NCBI RefSeq assembly: GCF_007970185.1
Contig: NZ_CP042431.1
Span: forward strand, 310,001-374,000
Direction: 5' to 3'
DNA: 64,000 bases
Source of the DNA: Pseudobacter ginsenosidimutans
GTDB lineage: Bacteria; Bacteroidota; Bacteroidia; Chitinophagales; Chitinophagaceae
Shown here: piece by piece, positions 37,850 through 47,582 of the stretch
Layout: each line of letters begins with the position of its first letter
Numbering within the stretch: the first letter of the stretch is position 1
Notes under the pieces: generated by a model
Databases searched by the model: none
Seen by the model: the letters and a program-made list of their open reading frames with translations, nothing else
What the model was told of the DNA's origin: nothing
Made by a program: the position numbers and the translations under genes

Positions 37850-37904
37850 TATGGCCCCATGTTTGTACTGTAACAGCATCTCACATGGGGCCATAGGCTT
37901 TTTT
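37850..37904 (+). terminator. Strong terminator after T9SS paralogue 2
   Basis: Perfect 13-bp stem, TATGGCCCCATGT (37850-37862) and ACATGGGGCCATA (37883-37895), then GGC and seven T. Confidence 0.88.
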
Positions 37905-37915
37905 TAACTTTTTGA

Positions 37916-38008
37916 CGGTATGCAATCCTTTTTCATACCGCATCCCTTTCACGGAAATAAGAACCAGAACCATCGAAATTTGACGACCGGTAGTTCTGAT
38001 TAGATTTA
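37916..38008 (+). promoter_or_regulatory. Candidate promoter region of the alpha-2-macroglobulin gene
   Basis: A 7-bp inverted repeat CGGTATG-N11-CATACCG (37916-37940) lies upstream of a possible -33 TTG (37980-37982), an 18-base spacer and TAGATTTA (38001-38008), one base off TAnnTTTG. The gene starts at 38033. Promoter call is tentative. Confidence 0.4.
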
Positions 38009-38032
38009 ATACCTTGATTAAAATTTGAATGC

Positions 38033-41000
38033 ATGTTGCTGAAAAAAATCCTGTTACTTATTCCATTATCCTTTTTATTGGTCCTAACCACTACAGCACA
38101 AAAAATGAATGCTTACGACAAACTATGGAAAAAAGTGGATTCCCTTCTCAACAAGAGCGGGCTTACTGAATCCGCACTCAAAGAAGTGAACCAGATCTAT
38201 GCATTGGCCAAAAAAGAGAAGAATGAACCGCAGCAGATCAAAGCGCTTACCTATCGCATAGCACTCGACAGGGAAAAACAGGAATCGGAGCAGGCCGCTA
38301 CTGCTGCTTTTGCCGCCTTCGATAAAGAGATCGCCGGCACTACAGGCAATACAAAGGCCATCCTGCAAAGCATTGCCGCAGCCAACTACTGGCAGTATTA
38401 CAATAACCAGCGCTGGCGCCTCCGCAACCGCACAGCTACCGTTAACTTCGTGAAAGATGATGTGAACACCTGGTCAGCGGATGATTTTCATAAAAAGATC
38501 ACCGAACTTTTCCAGGCATCACTCTCCAATGAAGCGCAATTGCAGCAGACAAAACTTAGTGGCTATGACGCCATCATCCGCAAAGGAAATGTACGCGAGC
38601 TTCGTCCTACCCTTTTCGACCTGCTGGCTCACCGTGCACTCGACTATTTCAAATCAGACGACCGCAATATCACCCGCCCGGCTTATCTCTTCGAGATCAA
38701 CCAGGCAGAAGCACTGGCAGATGTGAACAGTTTTGTGTCGGCAAAATTCCAGACAAAGGATGAACTGTCCAACCAGTTCAAAGCGCTTCAGCTCTTTCAG
38801 CGCCTGCTGAAATTCCATCTCAACGATGCAAAACCAGAAGCACTGGTGGATGCCGATATCGAACGTATCGAATTTGCCAACACTTACGGCACCATGTCCA
38901 ATAAGGATGAACTGTACAAACAGGCGCTGGAAAAGCTCACGGCAAAATATGGCCGCCAGCCCTTTGCAGCACAGGCATGGTACCTGCTGGCCAGTTACTA
39001 TTCCGGCCTGGCAGGAAGGTACAATGCGCAGGCGGATACAGCCCATCGCTATGAATATGTAAAAGCAGTATCCATCCTTAACCAGGTGCTGGAAGACAAA
39101 ACCCCATCTGAAGGAAGGGCCAATAGTTACAATCTCCTGCAACAGATCAAACAACCGGTCCTTGGACTGCAGGCAGAGAAGGTGAATGTACCCGCTCAAA
39201 ACTTCAGGGCCCTGGCCACTTTCAGGAATATTTCCAATTTACAGGCGCGCATCATCAAAGTGAATGATGACGAGCTCGATGAAAACCGCTGGGATGATAA
39301 ATACTGGAACAAACTCATCAAACAACCTGCATTCAAAACATTCGTGCAACGCCTGCCCGACACGAAAGACTATCAGCAACATACAACCGAAATTCCCATA
39401 GCCGGCCTTCCCGTTGGTAAATACATCCTCCTGGTAAGTCCCGATGAATTCTCCCTCACCAGGCCGATGGCAGCACAGCATTTCTATGTTTCCAATATCG
39501 CTTACATATCAAGTGAGCACAATCACCATGTATTGAACAGAACAACCGGCGAACCCATCGCCCGCGCTGCCGTTCAGATCTGGAACAGGTATTATGATTA
39601 CAAGGCCAGCAAGTACCAGGACAGGAAGGGCGAGCAATTCGTAACCGATCAGTACGGCGCCTTCACCGTGTCCCGTTCAAAGACAAGGGATGATAACCAG
39701 TACCGGATCGAGATCAGTGCAGGAGAGGATCGCCTTGCCATCCAGGACTATCAATACAACGGCTCCTACAATCCGAATGACAATATTCAGAAAGAGACCA
39801 ACAGCACCTTCCTCTTCACAGACCGCGCTATCTATCGTCCTGGTCAGATCATATACGTGAAAGGGATCATGGTGAACAGGAATAATTTGGGCAACAAATC
39901 ATCCATCATCACCAATCGCGCCACTGTGCTGGACCTGATGGATGCAAACGGACAGAAGGTGAGCAGCATCCCCGTAACCACCAATGCTTACGGCTCCTAT
40001 TCAGCCCGCTTCACATTGCCCACAGGTTTGCTCAATGGCAATTTCAGGATCGTGGACACTTTCACTAAATCCGATGTCAACTTCAATGTAGAAGAATACA
40101 AACGCCCGAAATTTGAAGTCACCGTTGATCAGCCAACCGGCACTTACAGACTGAATGAAACCATTACCGTGGAAGGAACTGCCAAAGCCTATGCCGGCAA
40201 TAATATCGACGGAGCCAGTGTGAGCTATCGCGTAGTTCGCCGGAATATCTATCCTTTCTATGATTATTATTTGCCCAAGATCTGGCCTCCCGGCAGAATG
40301 GATGAAGTGGAGATCACCAATGGCACCACCACTACAGATGCCAATGGTAAATTCAAGGTTAGCTTCAGTGCATTACCGGAAAGCAATGCAGATAAAAAAT
40401 CGATGGTCAGGTTCATTTATCAGGTAAGCGCAGACGTTACTGATATCAATGGCGAGACCCGAAGCGGCAATACCAGCGTGAGCGTGGGTTTCCAGGCTTT
40501 GGTGCTTAGTGTGGATGCTGAAAATGAATTGCCTGTTGACAGTCTTGCTACTATCCGGGTCAACAGTACCAATCTCAACGGCGCATTCGAAAAAGCAACC
40601 GTAACACTGAATGCTTATCCTTTGCAAGCGCCCCAGCGCCAGTTCCGCAGCCGTTACTGGGAGCAACCCGATGAATTTGTATTGACGGAAGAAGAGTACC
40701 ATCGCCTCTTCCCCAATGATATTTATAAAGATGGGAACCAGCCATCCAAATGGCAACGCGGCGCCAGTGTACTGAACATTACAGACACAACCAGCACCGA
40801 TGGTAAATTTGCTACAGGCAAACTGAAACTGCCCGCAGGATGGTATGTGATCGAAGTGACCACCAAAGACAAGTTCGGAGAAGAAGTGAAAGCACTCAAA
40901 TACCTGCTGCTTTCCGCCGCCACTGATCTCCATCCGGAAGCCTACTTCGCCATCGATTCGAAGAAACAGCCCTATGAACCGGGACAGACCATTCAGTATA

Positions 41001-44000
41001 CCATCAAAACCAACCTGGGCAAGGCTTTCATCATTCGAGACCTGGTTCGTAAAGATGAAAAGTATGTAAAGGACTTCATCACCCTCACACAAAACAAACA
41101 ATCCTTCACCATTCCCGTTACCGAAGAAGACCTCGGTAATATTGGCGTAACGATGGCTTTTGTGAAGAACAACAGGTTCTATACCGCCAGTGACATGTTC
41201 GCAGTTCCTTACAGTAATAAGGAACTGAAAATAACATACGAAACCTTCCGCGATAAAACGCTTCCCGGCAGCCAGGAAAAATGGAAAGTGAAACTGAGCG
41301 GCTCGAAGAATGAAAAAGTAGCGGCAGAAATGCTAACAGCCATGTATGATGCGTCCCTGGACCAGTTTGTGGACCATAGCTGGAATAAGCCTTCGCTCTA
41401 TCCACAGCTTTATATGAACAAATACTGGAACGGCCGGGCCAATTTCGCATCTGTTCAGGCAGACAGGAAAAATATCAATACAGACTATCAAAGTTTCCGC
41501 AAGGAGTATGATGAGCTGGAAACGGGAGTTGATGTAAATGGATATTTCGCGGGAGTTGGAAACGAAAGACTGATGTACATGCGCAGTGCCGCGCCGGCAG
41601 CAGCAAAGAAGGAAATAACGCTTGCAGATGGCGTCCCCGTTGCACTTGAGGCGAGTGCAGAAGCAGGCAACAGCAAAGATGAGGCTTTTGCTCTTGCTGA
41701 TTCAACAAGCAGCAAATCTGCTCCTGCTCCTTCACCATCCGTTCGCACCAATCTCAACGAAACCGCCTTCTTCCTTCCAGAGCTTCAGACAGATGCCGAT
41801 GGCAATGTTGAATTCTCATTCACTATGCCTGAAGCCCTCACCACCTGGAAATGGATGATCATGGCGCATACCAAAGAGCTGGCCTTCGGCTATAGCACCA
41901 AGAACATTATCACTCAGAAGGAGCTGATGGTTCAACCCAATGCGCCCCGCTTCCTTCGCGAAGGAGACCGCATCGATTTCAGCACCAAGATCGTGAACCT
42001 GAGCGGTAAAGAGCTCACCGGACAGGTACAGCTGCTGCTCGTCGATCCATCTACCAATCAATCCGTGGACGGCTGGTTCAACAATGTAATGCCGAATCAG
42101 TATTTCACAGTGGCAGCCGGACAAAGCACGCCCGTGAGCTTTTCCATGCTGATCCCTTATCAATATAACCGTCCGCTTACCTACCGTATAGTAGCTGAAG
42201 CCAAAGGCGGAGAGCAGAGCCTTTCCGATGGAGAGCAAGCCATCCTGCCCGTAGTGAGTAATCGTATGTTGGTCACCGAAAGCCTGCCACTCCCGATGCG
42301 TGGCAATGGCAGCAAGGATTTCAGCTTTACCAAATTGTTGCAGAGCGGTGGCAGCGAAACACTGGGCCATCAATCCCTCACTGTTGAGTTCACCACCAAT
42401 CCTGCCTGGTATGCAGTGCAGTCGCTGCCCTACCTGATGGAGTATCCTTACGAATGCGCAGAACAATTGTTCAATCGCTATTATGCCAATGCACTTGCCA
42501 CCAATATCGCCAATTCAACCCCAACATTGAAAGCCACTTTCGAGCGTTGGAAGAATGCGGACACCAGCGCCCTCCTGAGTAACCTGATGAAGAATGAAGA
42601 ACTGAAATCAGTACTCCTGCAGGAAACGCCCTGGGTATTGCAGGCGCAGGATGAAACCAAACAGAAGAAACAGATCGGTCTGCTCTTCGATATGGTTCGC
42701 ATGAGCACCGAGCTGCAATCATCCCTCAATAAACTGCTGGACCTCCAGAGCAGCAATGGCGGATTTGTGTGGTTCAAAGGCGGTCCTGACGACCGCTATA
42801 TCAGCCAGTACATCGCAACCGGCATCGGCCGTTTAAGGCAGCTCAATGCATTACCGAAGGATGCGGAAGGTATCACCGGTTTGATCGAAACCATCGTTCC
42901 CTATCTCGATAAAAAAATAAAAGAGGATTACGATTACCTGGTGAAGCATAAAACAAAGCTCACTGATAACAATCTCGGCTATACGCAGATCCAGTATCTC
43001 TACATGCGCAGCTTCTTCCCCGAGATCAAGGTTCTGGCTGCCAGCAAGACTGCCTACGATTATTATCGCAAGCAATCGCAGCAGTTCTGGCTGAAGCAGA
43101 ACCGTTACATGCAGGGCATGATCGCCATTGCGCTGAACCGCACAGGCGATAAAACTGTGCCCAAAGCCATCATGGCTTCCCTGAAAGAAAATGCGATCAG
43201 GAACGAAGAGATGGGCATGTACTGGAAAGAGACCAATACTGGTTACGGATACTACTGGCACCAGGCGCCAATCGAAAAACAGGCACTGCTCATCGAGGCA
43301 TTCAAGGAAGTAAGCAACGATACAAAAGCAGTGGAAGACGCCAAAACCTGGTTGCTGAAACAAAAGCAAACACAGAATTGGCGCACCACCAAAGCCACTG
43401 CCGACGCGGTTTACGCTTTATTGTTGCAAGGTAATAACTGGCTCGCATCAACACCGGAAGTGCAGGTTACACTCGGCAGTCAAACGCTCCGCAGCAATGA
43501 AAAGAACCAGGAAGCAGGCACCGGATACTTCAAGGATGCGATCGAAGGCAGCAAGGTGAAACCTGAAATGGGCAATATTAAAGTGACCGTGAGCAATGCA
43601 GCCAACAGCGCCGCTCCCAGCTGGGGCTCTGTATACTGGCAGTATTTCGAGGATATGGACAAGATCACACATGCAGCCACACCGCTCAACCTGCAGAAAA
43701 AATTATTCGTTGAAAGGAATTCAGATCGCGGACCGGTTCTCCAGCCCGTGAACGAAGGCGATATCCTCAAAGTTGGAGACAAAATAAAAGTACGCATAGA
43801 ACTGCGAGTTGACCGTGATATGGAGTACGTGCATATGAAAGACATGCGCGCAAGCTGCATGGAGCCCGTGAACGTGCTGAGCGGCTTCAGATACCAGGGT
43901 GGCCTCGGTTACTACGAAAGCACCAAAGATGCCAGCACCAATTTCTTCTTCGGATATCTCCGCAAGGGAACCTGGGTGTTCGAATACCCGATGTTTGTAA

Positions 44001-44104
44001 CCCATACCGGTAATTTCAGCAATGGCATTACCACCATCCAGTGTATGTATGCGCCGGAATTCACTTCACACTCCGAAGGAGTAAAAGTTGTAGTGGAAAA
44101 ATAG
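38033..44104 (+). CDS. Large alpha-2-macroglobulin family protein with thioester motif
   Basis: A 2023-residue exported protein (signal peptide LLLIPLSFLLVLTTTAQ, no lipobox). After an N-terminal helical region of about 400 residues come macroglobulin domains, including MG2 (FLFTDRAIYRPGQIIYVKGIM) and the A2M core (ALTTWKWMIMAHTKELAFGYSTK). The thioester motif is CAEQ at Cys1475 (YPYECAEQL), followed by an alpha/alpha barrel with repeats such as SSNGGFVWFKGGPDDRYISQYIA. Bacterial homologues trap attacking proteases in the periplasm. No partner pbpC is adjacent, unlike the Escherichia yfaS arrangement. It is the longest gene here. Confidence 0.93.
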   Translation: MLLKKILLLIPLSFLLVLTTTAQKMNAYDKLWKKVDSLLNKSGLTESALKEVNQIYALAKKEKNEPQQIKALTYRIALDREKQESEQAATAAFAAFDKEIAGTTGNTKAILQSIAAANYWQYYNNQRWRLRNRTATVNFVKDDVNTWSADDFHKKITELFQASLSNEAQLQQTKLSGYDAIIRKGNVRELRPTLFDLLAHRALDYFKSDDRNITRPAYLFEINQAEALADVNSFVSAKFQTKDELSNQFKALQLFQRLLKFHLNDAKPEALVDADIERIEFANTYGTMSNKDELYKQALEKLTAKYGRQPFAAQAWYLLASYYSGLAGRYNAQADTAHRYEYVKAVSILNQVLEDKTPSEGRANSYNLLQQIKQPVLGLQAEKVNVPAQNFRALATFRNISNLQARIIKVNDDELDENRWDDKYWNKLIKQPAFKTFVQRLPDTKDYQQHTTEIPIAGLPVGKYILLVSPDEFSLTRPMAAQHFYVSNIAYISSEHNHHVLNRTTGEPIARAAVQIWNRYYDYKASKYQDRKGEQFVTDQYGAFTVSRSKTRDDNQYRIEISAGEDRLAIQDYQYNGSYNPNDNIQKETNSTFLFTDRAIYRPGQIIYVKGIMVNRNNLGNKSSIITNRATVLDLMDANGQKVSSIPVTTNAYGSYSARFTLPTGLLNGNFRIVDTFTKSDVNFNVEEYKRPKFEVTVDQPTGTYRLNETITVEGTAKAYAGNNIDGASVSYRVVRRNIYPFYDYYLPKIWPPGRMDEVEITNGTTTTDANGKFKVSFSALPESNADKKSMVRFIYQVSADVTDINGETRSGNTSVSVGFQALVLSVDAENELPVDSLATIRVNSTNLNGAFEKATVTLNAYPLQAPQRQFRSRYWEQPDEFVLTEEEYHRLFPNDIYKDGNQPSKWQRGASVLNITDTTSTDGKFATGKLKLPAGWYVIEVTTKDKFGEEVKALKYLLLSAATDLHPEAYFAIDSKKQPYEPGQTIQYTIKTNLGKAFIIRDLVRKDEKYVKDFITLTQNKQSFTIPVTEEDLGNIGVTMAFVKNNRFYTASDMFAVPYSNKELKITYETFRDKTLPGSQEKWKVKLSGSKNEKVAAEMLTAMYDASLDQFVDHSWNKPSLYPQLYMNKYWNGRANFASVQADRKNINTDYQSFRKEYDELETGVDVNGYFAGVGNERLMYMRSAAPAAAKKEITLADGVPVALEASAEAGNSKDEAFALADSTSSKSAPAPSPSVRTNLNETAFFLPELQTDADGNVEFSFTMPEALTTWKWMIMAHTKELAFGYSTKNIITQKELMVQPNAPRFLREGDRIDFSTKIVNLSGKELTGQVQLLLVDPSTNQSVDGWFNNVMPNQYFTVAAGQSTPVSFSMLIPYQYNRPLTYRIVAEAKGGEQSLSDGEQAILPVVSNRMLVTESLPLPMRGNGSKDFSFTKLLQSGGSETLGHQSLTVEFTTNPAWYAVQSLPYLMEYPYECAEQLFNRYYANALATNIANSTPTLKATFERWKNADTSALLSNLMKNEELKSVLLQETPWVLQAQDETKQKKQIGLLFDMVRMSTELQSSLNKLLDLQSSNGGFVWFKGGPDDRYISQYIATGIGRLRQLNALPKDAEGITGLIETIVPYLDKKIKEDYDYLVKHKTKLTDNNLGYTQIQYLYMRSFFPEIKVLAASKTAYDYYRKQSQQFWLKQNRYMQGMIAIALNRTGDKTVPKAIMASLKENAIRNEEMGMYWKETNTGYGYYWHQAPIEKQALLIEAFKEVSNDTKAVEDAKTWLLKQKQTQNWRTTKATADAVYALLLQGNNWLASTPEVQVTLGSQTLRSNEKNQEAGTGYFKDAIEGSKVKPEMGNIKVTVSNAANSAAPSWGSVYWQYFEDMDKITHAATPLNLQKKLFVERNSDRGPVLQPVNEGDILKVGDKIKVRIELRVDRDMEYVHMKDMRASCMEPVNVLSGFRYQGGLGYYESTKDASTNFFFGYLRKGTWVFEYPMFVTHTGNFSNGITTIQCMYAPEFTSHSEGVKVVVEK

Positions 44105-44128
44105 AAAGGGCGACATAATTTTGCCCTC

Positions 44129-45184
44129 ATGCAAATCGACATCCTCATCATAGGCCAGGGCATTTCAGGAACCTTCCTCAGTTGGTATCTCCAACAGGAA
44201 GGTTTCTCTTTTTTGGTGATAGACCAACCACAATCCAATACAGCCTCCAAAGTGGCGGCAGGAGTTATCAATCCCGTTACCGGCCGTCGCATCGTCAAAA
44301 CCTGGATGATCGATGAAGTATTGCCCTTTGCATTGAACGCTTACCAGTTGCTAGGTGAAGCAATCGGCGTAACGGCCATCGAACAGAAGAATGTGATCGA
44401 CTTCTTCCCAACTCCACAGATGAAGGTGAGTTTCGATAAAAGATTTGAAGAAGACCAGCAATACCTCGCGAAGCCATCAGACGAGAACAATTTCCGCCCC
44501 TGGTTCAATTACGATTTCGGATACGGGGAAATACAACCTGCTTACCTGGTAAATCTCCCCGGTATCCTACCTGCTTACCGGCAGCGTCTGCTCAATAACC
44601 AGCAGCTCCGCGAAGAATGGTTCAACCATGAACAATTGCAAGTGAGCAACCACAATATTCAATACAAGGATATAACGGCTACGCACATACTATTTGCAGA
44701 TGGTATCACCTCCGCATCGTCTCCTTACTTCAACGCTTTACCCTTCGCTCCCAACAAAGGTGAAGCCCTCTGGCTGGAGATCCCCGGCCTCCCTGATACG
44801 CACGTATTCAAACGCGGCTTCAGCCTGATCCCCTGGAGCAGGGATGTGTTCTGGCTTGGCTCCACCTATCTCTGGGAATTTGATAATATCGATCCCACGC
44901 CCGGCTTCGGACAGTTTGCGGAGACCTGGTTGAAACAGACAGTGAAGCTACCTTACAAACTGCTGGACCATAAAGCCGCAGTTCGTCCGGCCACCCTGGA
45001 ACGCAGGCCATTCGTGGGCTTTCATCCGGTTCACTCACAGGTGGGGATCTTTAATGGAATGGGAACGAAAGGATGTTCACTGGGTCCCTTCTTTGCCCAA
45101 CAATTGGCAAAGCATCTGCGTTATGGAACCAGCATTACGCCTGAGGCGGATGTTCAAAGGTTCAAAAGGATCCTTTCCAGGTAA
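44129..45184 (+). CDS. FAD-dependent oxidoreductase, DAO family
   Basis: A 351-residue flavoenzyme. The N-terminal dinucleotide fold is DILIIGQGISGTFLSWYLQQ, followed by AAGVINPVTGRRI, and the C-terminal FAD-contact segment is RPATLERRPFVGFHP with NGMGTKGCSLGPFFAQQLA. This matches the glycine/D-amino-acid oxidase superfamily, but the substrate is unknown. It begins 24 bases after the macroglobulin gene and could be co-transcribed, though no functional link is apparent. Confidence 0.88.
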   Translation: MQIDILIIGQGISGTFLSWYLQQEGFSFLVIDQPQSNTASKVAAGVINPVTGRRIVKTWMIDEVLPFALNAYQLLGEAIGVTAIEQKNVIDFFPTPQMKVSFDKRFEEDQQYLAKPSDENNFRPWFNYDFGYGEIQPAYLVNLPGILPAYRQRLLNNQQLREEWFNHEQLQVSNHNIQYKDITATHILFADGITSASSPYFNALPFAPNKGEALWLEIPGLPDTHVFKRGFSLIPWSRDVFWLGSTYLWEFDNIDPTPGFGQFAETWLKQTVKLPYKLLDHKAAVRPATLERRPFVGFHPVHSQVGIFNGMGTKGCSLGPFFAQQLAKHLRYGTSITPEADVQRFKRILSR

Positions 45185-45201
45185 GACAATTCAAAAGATC
45201 A

Positions 45202-46014
45202 CTATCGCTGTTCCTGCAATGCCGTAGGCGCATAACCGAACTGCTTTTTGAAAGCGAAAGAAAAATGGGACAGGTTTTCAAATCCTACTTCATAGCATAC
45301 ATCCATTGGCTTCACCTTCTTTTGTGATAACTGGAAATGCGCCAGCTCCAGCCGTTTCTGCGTCAGCCATTTTTGCGGAGTGGTTTGAAATATTTTCTTG
45401 AAATCCCTTTTGAAAGTGGTGAGGCTTCTGCCCGTGAGATAACCGAATTTTTCCATCGGCATATTGAACATGTAATTCTTCTCCATGAATCCCAGCAGGT
45501 CTATTTTCCCGGGCTCTTCAAAATTACCCAGCACTGCATCGATCTTCTTATCGATGGAACGCAGGATGGTAATGGCTTCTGTGATCTTCAACGAAGCAAT
45601 ATCTTCCGGAAAAGGATCTTTCATTTCAAAATAAGGGATCAGTGAAGCAAGGCAACTTTTCAATAACGGATGCTCTTCAAAACTCATGATCCTGGGCTGC
45701 GGTGCAGCCGCTGGTTTGAAATGAATATTATCATAGAATCTTTTCAGCCTTTCAGTAGTCAGGTGCATCACCACTGTTTTGTGAGGCAGACCATCCTTTG
45801 GATAATTGATGATGGTGGCCAGTTGATTCCTGGGGATGAGAAAAATATCCCCGGCCCTGAAAATCCTTGTGCCATCGGGTTGCACAATTTTGGTTTCTCC
45901 CGATATGAACCAGATCAGCATATGATGTTCGAAAGCGATCTCCGATTTGAAGAATTTGTCATCATAACAGCTCAGCTTGATATCCGGTGTAATGTATTGC
46001 GCCTGGTACTCCAT
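45202..46014 (-). CDS. AraC family transcriptional regulator
   Basis: A 270-residue regulator: an N-terminal cupin-like sensor (FRAGDIFLIPRNQLATI) and the C-terminal double helix-turn-helix (about 175-270; FGYLTGRSLTTFKRDFKKIFQ, then PMDVCYEVGFENLSHFSFAFKKQFGYAPTA). It faces the FAD oxidoreductase, 17 bases away. Two direct repeats upstream of its ATG could be its own binding sites. Its inducer and targets are unknown. Confidence 0.92.
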   Translation of the reverse strand: MEYQAQYITPDIKLSCYDDKFFKSEIAFEHHMLIWFISGETKIVQPDGTRIFRAGDIFLIPRNQLATIINYPKDGLPHKTVVMHLTTERLKRFYDNIHFKPAAAPQPRIMSFEEHPLLKSCLASLIPYFEMKDPFPEDIASLKITEAITILRSIDKKIDAVLGNFEEPGKIDLLGFMEKNYMFNMPMEKFGYLTGRSLTTFKRDFKKIFQTTPQKWLTQKRLELAHFQLSQKKVKPMDVCYEVGFENLSHFSFAFKKQFGYAPTALQEQR

Positions 46015-46067
46015 GATAAATAAGATTCAAAAGTTACGTAAAGTTCAGAAGAAATTTTCGCGTACGC

Positions 46068-46098
46068 TTTGTTGAGGAGACCTAATTTCTTTGTTGAG
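46068..46098. promoter_or_regulatory. Direct repeats upstream of the araC-like gene
   Basis: TTTGTTGAG occurs at 46068-46076 and again at 46090-46098, 22 bases apart start to start, about two helical turns. AraC-type proteins bind such paired direct repeats, so autoregulation is plausible. Confidence 0.4.
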
Positions 46099-46123
46099 AG
46101 GAGCAGGTTTTTGCGCAGGAAGA

Positions 46124-46169
46124 ACTACTTTATGGAGCCGGCCCAAACAGGTCAGCTCCATAAAGTAGT
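46124..46169 (-). terminator. Terminator-like hairpin after the small membrane protein
   Basis: Perfect 15-bp inverted repeat ACTACTTTATGGAGC and GCTCCATAAAGTAGT around a 16-base loop, seven bases beyond the stop. The following T-tract is weak (TTCTTCC), so termination may be partial. Confidence 0.6.
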
Positions 46170-46175
46170 GTTGGT

Positions 46176-46400
46176 TCACTTGAATTTATCCAGGTAAAAC
46201 ATGATTGAATAGATACTACATCCGATAGTTAACAAGTAGTATAAGAACAAATGAAATTTACCTGGTGGTTTATTAAGTTCAAGTTTTGCAATGATCGGCC
46301 AGGTACTCACTAATCCTATCAACTTCAGGATATGAGTAATTACCACAAATCCCAGCAGAAGGACCATGAAACCTTGAGCAATGTAGGATAGCATATTCAA
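46176..46400 (-). CDS. Small two-helix membrane protein, unknown
   Basis: A 74-residue protein with two clear membrane helices (IAQGFMVLLLGFVVITHILKLIGLV and FHLFLYYLLTIGCSIYSIMFYL) joined by a loop with KLELNKPPGK. It follows the lipoprotein gene by 22 bases, so the two form a unit closed by a hairpin. No family is recognised. Its size and topology would suit an immunity or accessory protein for the neighbour, which is speculation. Confidence 0.6.
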   Translation of the reverse strand: MNMLSYIAQGFMVLLLGFVVITHILKLIGLVSTWPIIAKLELNKPPGKFHLFLYYLLTIGCSIYSIMFYLDKFK

Positions 46401-46422
46401 AGTATTTTATAGTAACGAATTG

Positions 46423-47388
46423 TTATGGATTTGGCGGGCCACCAGGACCGGGACCGGGGCCGGGCACAGGGCCGTCATCATATGATCCGGCTTCACTAAA
46501 ATAATCTTCTACCCAGGCTGTGCCTATGACCGCTGGATCTCCCCCGCAGGTATATACCATTTCAACTACTTGCTCAGCAACCAATTGACTCATGCTTTGT
46601 TTTGTCATCAGATAATTAATGATGTCATTCTTATGCTGATCAAAGAATTCCCGGTCGCTATTGAAAAAACTATGTGGAATATAACTAAAGCCGGAACCAG
46701 CACCAGAACCGCTACCAGGATTGGGATTAGGCGTAGGCGACGAAACAAGCGGCGGTGGCGGAGGAGGTTCTTCAACACTTGGCCAAAAGCACTTAATAAC
46801 ATTATACACCATTATTGCAACGTTTACTACTGTTGCCACCCTTCGGCCAATCAATTTCACTGCCGCTATTACAGTTTGCCTTGAAGCTCCGGCAAGGACT
46901 GATCTATAAAGAGCTTTTGCGTCAGCTATTCCAATAACTGCTGAAATAGCACTTAAAACACAATCCATAGGGTCACCGGATGGTGTTAAATAATATTCTG
47001 GAGCAGGAAACTGATCGTAAGTACCAATAGTACCTCCTCCCTGGATATGTCTTTCTTTCGCAACTTCAAGTAATCCAAACAGGAGAATACCAATATTGTC
47101 TGTGCCGAATTCCAGTTCCAGATCAATGTTGTGCTTCACCAGTGCAGCATATTTGATTTCTGACAAGGTAGCGTTTACAACTGCCAGTGCTGACTGATTA
47201 CTTGGATTTGTTGTTATGATTTGAAGGTATCCCTCATATTGGCCGATCGCATTGGCAAAGATGGGTGGTGGTGGATTGAGCAATGAATTTTTAGCGCCTG
47301 AAGAAACCGGGGTATAATCACCAGTTTTTGAACAACCCACAAGAAAAATTATGATACAGATTGTAATCGATAACTTGGAAAATTTCAT
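46423..47388 (-). CDS. Lipoprotein with a hydrophobic Cys-bounded segment and Pro/Gly-rich linker, unknown
   Basis: A 321-residue lipoprotein (lipobox FLVGC, Cys19). Four parts are visible: a helical N-terminal region; a 58-residue segment bounded by Cys143 and Cys200 that is almost wholly hydrophobic with Gly and Ala (SAISAVIGIADAKALYRSV, then VIAAVKLIGRRVATVVNVAI); a Pro-then-Gly/Ser linker (EEPPPPPPLVSS, PNPGSGSGAGSG); and a C-terminal domain ending in a PGPGPGPGG tail. The Cys-bounded segment looks like a membrane-active or bacteriocin-like hairpin. No known family was recognised. Codon choice is A+T-richer than in neighbours. Confidence 0.7.
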   Translation of the reverse strand: MKFSKLSITICIIIFLVGCSKTGDYTPVSSGAKNSLLNPPPPIFANAIGQYEGYLQIITTNPSNQSALAVVNATLSEIKYAALVKHNIDLELEFGTDNIGILLFGLLEVAKERHIQGGGTIGTYDQFPAPEYYLTPSGDPMDCVLSAISAVIGIADAKALYRSVLAGASRQTVIAAVKLIGRRVATVVNVAIMVYNVIKCFWPSVEEPPPPPPLVSSPTPNPNPGSGSGAGSGFSYIPHSFFNSDREFFDQHKNDIINYLMTKQSMSQLVAEQVVEMVYTCGGDPAVIGTAWVEDYFSEAGSYDDGPVPGPGPGPGGPPNP

Positions 47389-47428
47389 AGCGGTTTAAAT
47401 TTTGGAAGGACTAGAATAGGTTTAATTC

Positions 47429-47446
47429 ATTTGATTACTATCAAAT
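47429..47446. promoter_or_regulatory. Small palindrome upstream of the lipoprotein gene
   Basis: ATTTGAT-N4-ATCAAAT, 41 bases upstream of the lipoprotein ATG, in an A+T-rich intergenic region. It may be an operator; no direct evidence. Confidence 0.3.
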
Positions 47447-47496
47447 ACTTCGAATATCCATTAATTAATATAAGAAGAAATCCCAGGATACCCAAC

Positions 47497-47531
47497 AAAA
47501 AACCAGGAGCTATCCTTTCGGACATTCCTGG
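47497..47531 (-). terminator. Terminator of the MtfA-like peptidase gene
   Basis: On the minus strand: CCAGGA-A-TGTCC, tetraloop GAAA, GGATA-GC-TCCTGG, then six T. It separates the peptidase from the lipoprotein unit. Confidence 0.82.
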
Positions 47532-47582
47532 TCTCTGATAAACTGTATTCTCAATAAAATGTAGAAAAGTAAAATCTATTCG

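Noticed and set aside
40373-41101. 242-residue antisense frame inside the macroglobulin gene
   Set aside because: It lies wholly opposite a well-supported gene and its Cys/Phe/His-rich composition is what antisense frames of this codon use produce.
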